Below, in pieces: positions 45,323-53,100 of a stretch of 53,100 bases of DNA. Source of the DNA: Acidocella sp. 20-57-95 (lineage in GTDB: Bacteria > Pseudomonadota > Alphaproteobacteria > Acetobacterales > Acetobacteraceae); assembly GCA_002255575.1 (NCBI GenBank), contig NCAT01000016.1, positions 1 through 53,100 on the forward strand, given 5' to 3'. The position numbers and the translations under genes are program-made. Position 1 is the first letter of the stretch. Each line of letters begins with the position of its first letter. The notes under the pieces were generated by a model. It was given only the letters and a program-made list of their open reading frames with translations. It was not told the origin of the DNA and ran no database searches.

Positions 45323-45955
45323 TTAGCCCCGCTTGGGCACCAACCCGCGCAGCCCGCTCCCGGCCTTTTCAAAACGCGCCGTCATGGTGCGCCGCAGCCC
45401 GCCGATTTTGCCCACATCCGCCAGCCGCCGGTCGAGAAACGCCAAAGTTGCCTCGTCATCATCAGACGCATCGCGCAGCCAATAGAGCAACGTGCTGGTA
45501 TAGACCCCGGCCAGAATCCCGCGCTTGGTGTACCAGTTAAAATCCGCTGATGTATCGCCCGCAGCATGCCAGATGGCATCCACGGTGGCGGCGGTAAGCT
45601 TGGCCGCCAACGGCAAATGCATCGGCAGGCTCAGCCAGGCCAACGCCCGCCGGATCGCTTCCTTATTCCCCCGATTCTGCTCAAACCGCAGCGCGATGAT
45701 GGCTTTCACCCGTGCTGGCACCCGGTAGGCCGCCAAATCCGCCGCCACCGCCGCCTGCTCCATCCGCTCATCGGCCAACGCACAAAAGGCGCTGATCATC
45801 TCCGCCGCCCCCCCTGGAAAATAGAGCGGCCCATCATCCGGGTGCTCGCCTGCCGCCGCCAGCGCATGGGCAAGCGCCCGGCTGGTCCAGCCGTCAAACG
45901 GCACTTGGCACAGCAGCGCATCGATCAGCGCGTCGCGCTTGGCATCTTCACTCAT
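45323..45955 (-). CDS. COQ9 family protein
   Basis: The 210-residue protein matches the bacterial COQ9 family, which in eukaryotes helps ubiquinone biosynthesis as a lipid-binding partner of COQ7. Recognisable segments are GWTSRALAHALAAAGEHP near the N-terminus, RVKAIIALRFEQNRGNKEAIRRALAWLSLP, and the C-terminal FNWYTKRGILAGVYTSTLLYWL. The fold is TetR-like but lacks a good DNA-binding helix. It overlaps the end of def by eight bases. Confidence 0.88.
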   Translation of the reverse strand: MSEDAKRDALIDALLCQVPFDGWTSRALAHALAAAGEHPDDGPLYFPGGAAEMISAFCALADERMEQAAVAADLAAYRVPARVKAIIALRFEQNRGNKEAIRRALAWLSLPMHLPLAAKLTAATVDAIWHAAGDTSADFNWYTKRGILAGVYTSTLLYWLRDASDDDEATLAFLDRRLADVGKIGGLRRTMTARFEKAGSGLRGLVPKRG

Positions 45956-46511
45956 TCACGGGCTCCTGTTGCAATTGCACCTTCGGTAGCGGGAAATCGT
46001 ACTTCATGGTTTCTTCGGTAAAGCCGAAATAGCGGAAGTCCGACATCCGCATCGGGTAGAGAATCCCATTTAGGTGGTCAGTCTCATGCTGCACCACCCT
46101 GGCATGAAAACCACTTATTTCAGACGCGAACGCATCGCCCGCTGCATTATAGCCGCTAAGCCTGATCCGCTCATAGCGCGGTACCGCCGCCCGCAAACCG
46201 GGAATCGACAGGCATCCCTCCCAGCCCATGGTTATTTCGTCACTCAAAGGCGTAATTTCAGGATTAATCACAGCGCTGAGCGGCACCTCATCCTCGCCTT
46301 CATCGGCCCGCGCCCCCGGTACCTTATAAATAAATAGCCGCAGGCTTTCATGCACTTGCGGGGCCGCCAGCCCCACGCCACCCGCATCCTCCAAAGTTTC
46401 TGCCATATTTTCAATAAGTTGCGCAATTTCCGGCGCTTTCGGGTCCACCACCGCCGCTGCGCGGAGCAGTAAAACCGGGTGCCCCATCCGGGCTATTTTC
46501 AGGATCGCCAT
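45948..46511 (-). CDS. def: Peptide deformylase
   Basis: The 187-residue metalloenzyme removes the formyl group from nascent proteins. All three motifs are present: GVGLAAPQV (45-53), EGCLSIPG (98-105) with metal ligand Cys100, and QHETDHLNG (141-149) with His142, Glu143 and His146. The C-terminal extension (YFGFTEETMKYDFPLPK) is longer than in E. coli. It is usually paired with fmt, but here it is coupled to coq9. Confidence 0.94.
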   Translation of the reverse strand: MAILKIARMGHPVLLLRAAAVVDPKAPEIAQLIENMAETLEDAGGVGLAAPQVHESLRLFIYKVPGARADEGEDEVPLSAVINPEITPLSDEITMGWEGCLSIPGLRAAVPRYERIRLSGYNAAGDAFASEISGFHARVVQHETDHLNGILYPMRMSDFRYFGFTEETMKYDFPLPKVQLQQEPVNE

Positions 46512-46540
46512 GGCTGCATAGATGCCCCCTCAGAAATGAT

Positions 46541-46568
46541 TTGGCGAGAGCAAATTATGTGCTATAGA
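46541..46568 (+). promoter_or_regulatory. Probable sigma-70-type promoter of rpsU
   Basis: TTGGCG (46541-46546) and TATAGA (46563-46568) are separated by 16 bases, 75 bases upstream of the rpsU GTG start. The leader contains a T-rich tract and a CAGGAG ribosome site near 46627. The def gene diverges from the same region. Confidence 0.6.
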
Positions 46569-46642
46569 CCGCAAAATCTGGCGATCGCGGCAATCCTGCT
46601 GCGACGTTTTTTTGTTTTTCGGTTTCAGGAGTTGTCTGCCAA

Positions 46643-46846
46643 GTGCAAGTTCTCGTTCGCGACAATAACGTCGATCAGGCCCTCAAGGCGCTAAAAAAGA
46701 AACTCCAGCGCGAGGGTGTTTTCCGCGAAATGAAACTGCGCCGGCATTATGAAAAGCCGTGCGAGCGCCGTGCGCGCGAGGCCGCTGAAGCCGTCCGCCG
46801 CGCCCGCAAGATGGAGCGCAAGCGCATCGAGCGCGAAGGCTTCTAA
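46643..46846 (+). CDS. rpsU: 30S ribosomal protein S21
   Basis: The 67-residue basic protein begins at a GTG ([20 protein letters not shown]), has [17 protein letters not shown] in the middle and a highly basic C-terminal helix. The CAGGAG ribosome site lies about ten bases upstream. Its last codons (GAAGGCTTCTAA, encoding EGF-stop) form one unit of the tandem repeat that follows. Confidence 0.95.
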   Translation: MQVLVRDNNVDQALKALKKKLQREGVFREMKLRRHYEKPCERRAREAAEAVRRARKMERKRIEREGF

Positions 46847-46990
46847 CACGCCAAGGGCCCCTGGCCGTTGTACGCGCGAAGGTTTCTAACCGTCTTACGC
46901 GCGAAGACTTCTAACCATCATACTCGCCAAGGCTTCTAACCGTCATACTCGCGAAGGCTTCTAACCGTCATACTCGCGAAGGCGAGTATC
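46835..46990. repeat. 25-bp degenerate tandem array joining the rpsU 3' end to a REP-like arm
   Basis: The motif GAAGGCTTCTAAC, which contains the rpsU stop codon at 46835-46847, recurs with small changes at 46878, 46903, 46928 and 46953, exactly 25 bases apart. The rest of each 25-base unit reads CGTCATACTCGC, the left arm of the REP-like palindrome. The last unit (46978-46990) completes the palindrome (GAAGGCGAGTATC). The first interval is 43 bases because of extra sequence. Confidence 0.85.
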
Positions 46991-47006
46991 TTCTTCCTAA
47001 ACCCGC

Positions 47007-47029
47007 AAAAGCGCCCCTGTGGCGCTTTT
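47007..47029 (+). terminator. Terminator after rpsU and its repeat array
   Basis: AAAAGCGCC and GGCGCTTTT form a nine-pair stem around a five-base loop (CCTGT), with the T-run built into the right arm. It should stop transcription from rpsU. Confidence 0.85.
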
Positions 47030-47069
47030 CTTGTCTCCGCACTGCGATGCCAGCCCAAAAATGCCGACC

Positions 47070-47098
47070 AAAAAAAGCGCCCTTTCAGGCGCTTTTTT
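47070..47098. terminator. Bidirectional terminator before the YidB-like gene end
   Basis: AAAAAAGCGCC and GGCGCTTTTTT pair around a six-base loop (CTTTCA). A-run and T-run on the two sides allow it to act in both directions, for the rpsU transcript and for the minus-strand YidB-like gene. It repeats the stem core GCGCC/GGCGC of the terminator 40 bases upstream. Confidence 0.85.
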
Positions 47099-47117
47099 CA
47101 CAACAGTACCTTCGCCC

Positions 47118-47480
47118 TCAGGAAGCGGGCGGTACCTGGCCATCTGGCGTTAAATGGTTCACCACCGATGGCAGATGCTGGGCCAGCAACTGGCTCGCGG
47201 TGGCGGGGTCAACACCCAGCTTAGAAGCGATTGAGGAGACAACATTGCCGCCCAGGGCCTTTTCAATGGCGCTCGGGTCGATGGGTAGATTGGTGCCGTT
47301 GCCAACCCAGGACGCAACATGCTGTTCCATACCGGCCGCGGCAAACTGTTCGACCAGCCCACCAACGCCATTAATGCCGTGCTCAGAGAGCGCGCCCATC
47401 AACTGGCCCGCCACCGCATCGGTATTGCCGCCTGCCATGGCGGATGAAATCATGCCTGCAACGCCATCAAATAAACCCAT
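47118..47480 (-). CDS. YidB family (DUF937) protein
   Basis: The 120-residue protein matches the YidB/DUF937 family: MGLFDGVAGMISSAMAGGN, INGVGGLVEQFAAAGMEQHVASWVGNGTNLPIDPSAIEKALGG-type sequence with the conserved SWVG-GxNxPI core, and a helical C-terminus. The function is unknown. No signal peptide is seen. An AGGAG ribosome site precedes the ATG, and a bidirectional terminator follows the stop. Confidence 0.88.
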   Translation of the reverse strand: MGLFDGVAGMISSAMAGGNTDAVAGQLMGALSEHGINGVGGLVEQFAAAGMEQHVASWVGNGTNLPIDPSAIEKALGGNVVSSIASKLGVDPATASQLLAQHLPSVVNHLTPDGQVPPAS

Positions 47481-47567
47481 CGTGCAATCTCCTGCTTGAA
47501 AACGTTACGAGTTATTAAGTAAGGGCCGCTGGGTCGCGTGCGCCACCCAGCGGCACAAAGTCAAATA

Positions 47568-48014
47568 TTAGTTCTTGGCAGCGTGCAGGCCGGCGGCAGT
47601 CGCCGTCTTTTCGCACTCATAACCGCCATGCTTGGTCTTGCCGTACATCTTGGAGGTGGCCAGATGATAAGACTTGCTTGAGGTGTTGCTCGCCCAGACA
47701 ACCGTGTCCATCGGGCAGCTCGCCTTGGCGGCAGCTTCGGTCGCGAACTGGCCAGCAGCCAGACCCTTGGCAGCCTTAGCAGGCTTCGCGGTGGTGGTAG
47801 CGGCAGCCGGGGTGGCTGTGGTCTTGGCAGCCTCAGCAGCCTTCTTGGCGGCCTTCTTCTCAGCCTTGGTCTGCTTCGCAGGCTTGGCGGTGGCAGCCGG
47901 CGCGGTCGTCACCGGGGCAGTGGTGGCAGCCGGTGCCATCGGTGCCATCGGCGCCATTGGGGTGGTGGCCGGAGCCATCGTGGACTGCGCAAATGCCGGG
48001 GCAGTAACGCTCAT
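47568..48014 (-). CDS. Exported Ala/Pro/Lys-rich protein with a conserved C-terminal domain; start uncertain
   Basis: From the ATG at 48014 the protein has 148 residues: a stub SVTAPAFAQ, a Met-Ala-Pro repeat linker, a Lys/Ala-rich helix (KQTKAEKKAAKKAAEAAK) and a C-terminal domain (about 90-148) with CPMDTVVWASNTSSKSYH and YGKTKHGGYECE. Similar C-terminal domains occur in exported proteins of related bacteria; the role is unknown. SVTAPAFAQ looks like the end of a signal peptide, and the in-frame bases upstream encode AVIAAVFA, its expected core. No ATG, GTG or TTG lies upstream in that frame, so the start may be non-standard or lost by frameshift. Confidence 0.7.
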   Translation of the reverse strand: MSVTAPAFAQSTMAPATTPMAPMAPMAPAATTAPVTTAPAATAKPAKQTKAEKKAAKKAAEAAKTTATPAAATTTAKPAKAAKGLAAGQFATEAAAKASCPMDTVVWASNTSSKSYHLATSKMYGKTKHGGYECEKTATAAGLHAAKN

Positions 48015-49609
<1,595 letters not shown>

Positions 49610-49649
49610 TCAGCCAGCATTGTGGTTGCGGGGCGGCAACGCCGCCGCC

Positions 49650-49701
49650 GCAATCCATCGGCCTTCGCGTCCATCTCGGCGTTTCATCCTGGATGGATTG
49701 C
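49650..49701. repeat. Inverted repeat after the aminotransferase gene
   Basis: GCAATCCATC (49650-49659) and GATGGATTGC (49692-49701) are perfect ten-base arms around a 32-base centre. No T-run follows. It may form a terminating or mRNA-stabilising hairpin at the end of the aminotransferase transcript. Confidence 0.5.
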
Positions 49702-49817
49702 CGCACCTGATGCCTGTGACAATCAATAATCTTTCGTAATAACCCGGCCATGGCGCGTAATCATACCCATATGATGATTATCGCGGTGCCATCGCACCAT
49801 ACGAAAAGGATTTTGTC

Positions 49818-50033
49818 ATGAGCTTCGTTCCCCGTTTCCTCCTGGTCGCTGTATGCGCTGCGTCGCTGGCTGGTTGTGACCATATGAACCATCAGCAGCA
49901 ACGCATGCTCTCCGGTGGTGCCATCGGCGCCGTTGGCGGCGCTGCCATTACCGCCGTGGTTGGCGGTCCGGTGTTGGCTGGTGCTGCCATTGGTGCCGGC
50001 GTTGGCGCCGTGGCTGGTGGGGTCACCCACTAA
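49818..50033 (+). CDS. Small glycine-zipper lipoprotein
   Basis: The 71-residue protein has a lipobox signal (LLVAVCAASLAGC) and a mature part of only about 49 residues dominated by a glycine-zipper segment (GGAIGAVGGAAITAVVGG and AGAAIGAGVGAVAGGV). Such segments insert into or oligomerise on membranes, as in 17-kDa-antigen/OmpX-like lipoproteins. An AAAGGA ribosome site supports the ATG. A small GGTGC/GCACC hairpin lies about 25 bases upstream. Confidence 0.85.
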   Translation: MSFVPRFLLVAVCAASLAGCDHMNHQQQRMLSGGAIGAVGGAAITAVVGGPVLAGAAIGAGVGAVAGGVTH

Positions 50034-50149
50034 TCGCGCTGACGTGATCAGGCGGCTTGTTTTCAACACCAAGCCGCCGCGATCTCAACAAAATCAGCCG
50101 GTATTCATGCTCTGAGGCTGGATATGCCTCTTTTAAAAGGACGAGTTCC

Positions 50150-50473
50150 ATGAGCAGCTTGAAATTTCCACACCGCCTCAGTGCCGCCGTGCTGGCTTTT
50201 AGCATGGTTGCCGCACCCTTGGCCGCCCACGCCGATGACCATCATGACCGGCGCGACGGCGGCGGCCAATATTATGAGCGCGGTGATAACCGCGATAATA
50301 GCGGCAACGTCATTGGCGGTGCCCTGCTTGGCATCGGCATTGGTGCGATCCTTGGCGCCACCATCGCCCAGCAACAGCAGCAATATTACGCACCGCCACC
50401 GCCGGTTTACTACGCGCCACCGCCGCCGGCTTATTACGCCCCGCCACCCGGTGCGTATTATTCACCTTACTAA
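50150..50473 (+). CDS. Exported glycine-zipper protein with a Tyr/Pro repeat tail
   Basis: The ATG at 50150 follows an AAAAGGA site and gives 107 residues. A signal peptide (LSAAVLAFSMVAAPLAAHA) is followed by a His/Asp/Arg-rich stretch (DDHHDRRDGGGQYYERGD), a glycine-zipper hydrophobic segment (GGALLGIGIGAILGATIA), a QQQQQ run and a tail of repeated YYAPPPP units. The zipper suggests association with the outer membrane. The family is of unknown function; the tail resembles the exported protein at 29937. Confidence 0.8.
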   Translation: MSSLKFPHRLSAAVLAFSMVAAPLAAHADDHHDRRDGGGQYYERGDNRDNSGNVIGGALLGIGIGAILGATIAQQQQQYYAPPPPVYYAPPPPAYYAPPPGAYYSPY

Positions 50474-50499
50474 TTCATTTTTTACCGGAGTACGCCACT

Positions 50500-51033
50500 A
50501 TGAAACAAAATAACGCCGTTCGCGCGGCTACGATTCTTGCGGCCATGTCTCTGGCCGTGCCGGCTTTTGCCCAAACCACCACGGCAACACCGCCCGCCCC
50601 CACCATGGCGCCGCCCGCCGCGACCACGCCGATGGCACCCGCACCCATGGCAGCCGCACCTATGGCCGTGGCCACACCCACGCCCGCCCTGCCAAAAGAC
50701 GCTGCCGCCAAGCTGGAGGCCCATATCAAAGCACTGCACGCGCAATTGAAAATTACCGCCGCCGAAGAGCCGCAATGGCAGCAATTCGCGGATGTTATGC
50801 GCACCAATGCAGCACAAATGCACCAGGCCTTCGAAAGCCGCGCCAAAGTCTCCACCATGACCGCGCCGGAAAACATGCAGTCCTACGCTGACCTCGCCAA
50901 AGCCCATGCCGATGGTATGCAAACTCTGGCTGCCGCCTTTTCCACCCTGTACGCCAGCTTCCCGCCAGCCCAGCAAAAGCTGGCTGACAAGGTGTTCCAG
51001 GATGACATGTCCAAGCGCGCCATGAAGAAGTAA
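50500..51033 (+). CDS. Spy/CpxP-like (LTXXQ) periplasmic protein
   Basis: The 177-residue precursor has a signal peptide ending AFAQ, a Thr/Pro/Met/Ala-rich linker (about 25-65) and a helical domain. This contains HAQLKITAAEEPQWQQFADVM, a degenerate LTXXQ motif of the Spy/CpxP chaperone family, and ASFPPAQQKLADKVFQDDM at the end. Spy-type proteins bind unfolded periplasmic proteins during envelope stress. It starts 26 bases after the glycine-zipper gene and may be in the same transcript. Confidence 0.8.
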   Translation: MKQNNAVRAATILAAMSLAVPAFAQTTTATPPAPTMAPPAATTPMAPAPMAAAPMAVATPTPALPKDAAAKLEAHIKALHAQLKITAAEEPQWQQFADVMRTNAAQMHQAFESRAKVSTMTAPENMQSYADLAKAHADGMQTLAAAFSTLYASFPPAQQKLADKVFQDDMSKRAMKK

Positions 51034-51068
51034 CGCGCCTTACATTGCAGTCATGGCGGCGGGTGCTT

Positions 51069-52170
51069 ATGCAAGCCGCCATGACTGCCCTTTCTGCCCG
51101 TGTCGCCCGCACCCAACTTGCCGCTACCTTTGCCATGGCCGCCCGCGCCCGCGCGCTGAAAGCTGGCGGGCATGACGTGATTTCCCTCTCGCTTGGCGAG
51201 CCGGATTTTCCCACCCCACCGCATATTATTGAAGCCGCTTTCGAAGCTGGCCGACGTGGTGAAACCAAGTACCCACCGCTTGCCGGCACCGAAGCCCTGA
51301 AACGCGCGGTGCAGGCAAAATATGCGCGCGAGCAAAAACTTGATGTGAAGCTTGAAAACATCCTCATCACCAATGGCGGCAAGCAAGCCATTTTCAATGT
51401 GGTGATGTCGATCATCAACCAGGGTGATGAAGTCATCATCCCCGCCCCGGCCTGGGCCGGCTATGAGCAAACCGTGCAGTTCGCAGGCGGTGTACCGGTC
51501 TTTGTACCCTGCCTGCAATCTGATAATTTCGTGCTACAGCCAGAGACTTTGGAAGCTGCCATCACGCCGCGCAGCAAACTGCTGCTGCTGAACTACCCCA
51601 ACAACCCAACCGGTGCCGCCGCCAGCGTCGCTGACCTTACTGCCATCGCCAAGGTGCTGCGCCGCCACCCGGACATTTGGGTTCTCTCAGATGATATCTA
51701 CGAACATCTGCTGTTTGATGGTTTCACTTACGCCACCCTAGCCGCCGTCGCGCCGGATATCGCAGACCGGATCGTCACCATGACCGGCGTTTCGAAATCC
51801 TACGCCATGACCGGCTGGCGGATCGGTTTCTGCGCGGGCCCAGCGGCGTTGATAAAAGCCTGCACCGTGGTGCAAGCCACCGCCACCTCGGGCGTTTCCT
51901 CTTCCAGGGATCGACTGCCACAGCCCGAACGGCGCGTTCTATGTGTTCCCCGCCATCACTGGCTGCTTGGGCAAAACCACCCCGGCCGGTACCAAGCTGA
52001 ACAGCGATGATGATTTTGCCATGGCTTTGTTGAGCGAGGCTTACGTGGGCGTGGTCCAGGGCTCAGCCTTTAGCGCCCCCGGCCATATCCGCATCTCCAC
52101 CGCCACATCCGAAGCCGTGCTCGCCGCCGCCTGCACCCGTATCGCGGAATTTGTCGCCGCCCTACGTTGA
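51069..52170 (+). pseudogene. Broken aspartate aminotransferase paralogue (internal deletion and frameshift)
   Basis: Bases 51069-51905 encode an aminotransferase N-terminal part with the PLP-lysine segment [16 protein letters not shown]. Near 51900-51907 the reading frame changes. The C-terminal part (GIDCHSPNGAFYVFPAIT onwards) continues in the +1 frame to 52170. Compared with the intact gene at 48407, about 37 codons are missing between TSGVSS and GIDC, roughly 110 bases, and the loss shifts the frame. All other conserved parts remain recognisable, so the lesion appears recent. It could also be an assembly error. Confidence 0.85.
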
Positions 52171-52226
52171 ATGCGCCGCCCGCCTCGCTACATGCCCTAA
52201 GGCTAACAACAAAAGGGGAAAGTAAC

Positions 52227-52649
52227 ATGAAGACACTCTACCACGCCCACGGCCACGCTACCGGCGGCCGCACCGGCGACGGCGCCACCGATGACGGCAA
52301 AGTTTCGGTTAAATTCAGCACGCCAAAGGAACTCGGCGGCGATGGCGGCCCGGGCACCAACCCGGAGCAATTATTCGCCGTCGGCTACTCAGCCTGCTTC
52401 CTCGGCGCGCTTAAGTTCGTGGCAGGCCAGGAAAAAGTGAAAATCCCGGAAGATGCCACTGTCCACACCACCATCGGCATCGGCCCGCGCGATGACGGCA
52501 CCGGCTTTGGCATCACCGCCACCCTGAAAGTGCATATTCCCGGCATGAGCCACGAAGAGGCCCATAAGCTGGTGCACAAGGCTGACATTGTCTGCCCCTA
52601 CAGCCACGCCGTGAAGGGCAACATTCATAAGGAAGTCGAAGTCGTCTAA
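52227..52649 (+). CDS. ohr: Organic hydroperoxide resistance protein, Ohr/OsmC family
   Basis: The ATG at 52227 follows a strong AGGGGAAAG site and gives 140 residues. The two redox cysteines are at Cys57 (GYSACFLGAL) and Cys123 (VCPYSHA). Typical Ohr features are YHAHGHATGGRTG and the GTNPEQLFAVGYSAC segment. It reduces organic and fatty-acid hydroperoxides with lipoylated-protein thiols. No OhrR gene is adjacent. Confidence 0.92.
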   Translation: MKTLYHAHGHATGGRTGDGATDDGKVSVKFSTPKELGGDGGPGTNPEQLFAVGYSACFLGALKFVAGQEKVKIPEDATVHTTIGIGPRDDGTGFGITATLKVHIPGMSHEEAHKLVHKADIVCPYSHAVKGNIHKEVEVV

Positions 52650-52670
52650 CACCGACCAACCACCGTCATC

Positions 52671-52693
52671 ATGGCCCGGCTTGACCGGGCCAT
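52671..52693. repeat. Palindromic element or terminator after ohr
   Basis: ATGGCCCGG and CCGGGCCAT form a perfect nine-base stem around CTTGA. It is preceded by GTCATC, like the other repeat family, but has a different core. It could terminate ohr although no T-run follows. Confidence 0.6.
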
Positions 52694-52997
52694 CCACGGT
52701 AGCTGCACCGCAGCCTGGTCATGGTCTGTGCAAGCCCGTTATGGCTGACGGTTGCAGTGCGGGTTTATGCGATGCTCCGCAAGCTGGCCGAACGGGTGCG
52801 CAACTTTCACCGCAAGTGGCCAATCGCCTGATATCCAACCGCTTCATTTAACGCGGATTTTAGCCGACGTTTCGAGCGTCATCGCAAACAGGCTGCGCCC
52901 TTTCTGGGTTGCCCACGCCGTCTCGCACACGCCCGCGTCTCGCACAGGCCTCGGGCCCGCTCACACGGCCCCCCAAAGCCCGCTTGCCTCAACCCAC
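52694..52997. other. Intergenic region without a supported gene
   Basis: About 300 bases lie between the ohr hairpin and the mreB stop. A 36-codon frame (52721-52831) encodes a basic peptide ending RNFHRKWPIA but has no ribosome site. Longer frames lack coding character. Nothing else is recognised. Confidence 0.4.
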
Positions 52998-53100
52998 TCA
53001 ATACATCGATGACAGGACGGGGCGGAGGCGTTTGATTTCCTCAAGGGCGCGGCCAGTGCCGAGGGCGACGCATTGCAGCGGGTTTTCCGCCACCATCACG
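52998..53100 (-). CDS. mreB: Rod shape-determining protein MreB, C-terminal end (partial)
   Basis: Reading leftward from the window edge, the frame encodes VMVAENPLQCVALGTGRALE and then EIKRLRPVLSSMY before a TGA at 52998-53000. This is the conserved end of MreB (VALGTGRALE). MreB is the actin-like protein that guides cell-wall synthesis along the side of rod-shaped cells. Only the last 33 residues are inside the window. Confidence 0.88.
   Translation of the reverse strand, partial: VMVAENPLQCVALGTGRALEEIKRLRPVLSSMY

Noticed and set aside
46878..46990. Possible CRISPR-like array (25-base spacing)
   Set aside because: The units are contiguous with no unique spacers, they include the rpsU stop region and a REP arm, and no cas genes are nearby.
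52721..52831. Small basic 36-codon frame after ohr
   Set aside because: It lacks a ribosome-binding site and any recognised family, and nothing shows conservation.

Overview
This GC-rich, gene-dense window looks like chromosomal DNA of an alphaproteobacterium, most likely of the Acetobacteraceae (Rhodospirillales). The inference rests on gene content and gene order: lptF-lptG-lptD-surA, rimP-nusA-ylxR-infB-rbfA, rpsF-rpsR-rplI, a zinc-less (C-minus) L31, a DinB with an N-terminal zinc ribbon, COQ9, phasin, a TIGR01459-type HAD hydrolase and sulfite dehydrogenase. No rRNA, tRNA, prophage, insertion sequence or CRISPR array was seen. Most of the window is ordinary housekeeping DNA. The unusual material is mainly repeats, breakpoints and small exported proteins.

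Layout. 1-468 holds the N-terminal part of an unknown Ser/Thr-rich protein, preceded by an AT-rich gap. 1014-6745 (minus strand) is the LPS export and outer-membrane assembly operon lptF-lptG-lptD-surA. 6801-13761 (minus) holds the tRNA t6A gene tsaC/sua5 and the translation operon rimP-nusA-ylxR-infB-rbfA. 13838-17289 is sulfur-flavoured: a Pr6Pr membrane protein, a PAPS sulfotransferase and a SorAB-like sulfite:cytochrome c dehydrogenase. 17318-20536 (minus) is tlyA, ispA, xseB, a deacetylase-like gene and a TusA-like gene. 20599-23279 (plus) is a ROK kinase, dinB and a flavin reductase. 23325-25101 (minus) is YceI and LrgAB. 25209-27273 (plus) is an SDR, an HSL-type esterase and rpmE. 27430-29681 (minus) is sppA and rpsF-rpsR-rplI.

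29937-34483 has a small exported Tyr/Pro-rich protein and a two-gene unit: a ThDP enzyme interrupted in frame by repeat DNA, and a Pat-like acyl-CoA synthetase/acetyltransferase. 34571-38816 (plus) is dnaB-alr-mlaE-mlaF. 38884-43132 (minus) is a DegP/DegQ-type protease, a HAD hydrolase, pyrD and a lipoprotein. 43242-45172 (plus) is an SDR, a TetR-like gene and a phasin. 45323-46511 (minus) is coq9-def, and rpsU follows on the plus strand. 47118-52649 is a run of small exported or envelope proteins set between an intact aspartate aminotransferase gene and a broken paralogue, ending with ohr. The last 103 bases encode the C-terminus of MreB on the minus strand.

Whole-window patterns. A REP-like palindrome with core CCCGCGAAGGCGGG recurs in intergenic regions. 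It has also entered one coding sequence (33371-33498), and it has apparently recombined with the 3' end of rpsU to give a 25-bp tandem array (46835-46990). Several conserved gene orders are interrupted: pdxA/rsmA are not found after surA, dxs is not between ispA and tlyA, truB is not after rbfA, and mlaD is not after mlaF. I see no complete new multi-gene defence or metabolic system. The best candidates for undescribed biology are the repeat-driven protein insertion, the rpsU-tail array, the Cys-less TusA-like protein and the exported-protein cluster at 47-51 kb.
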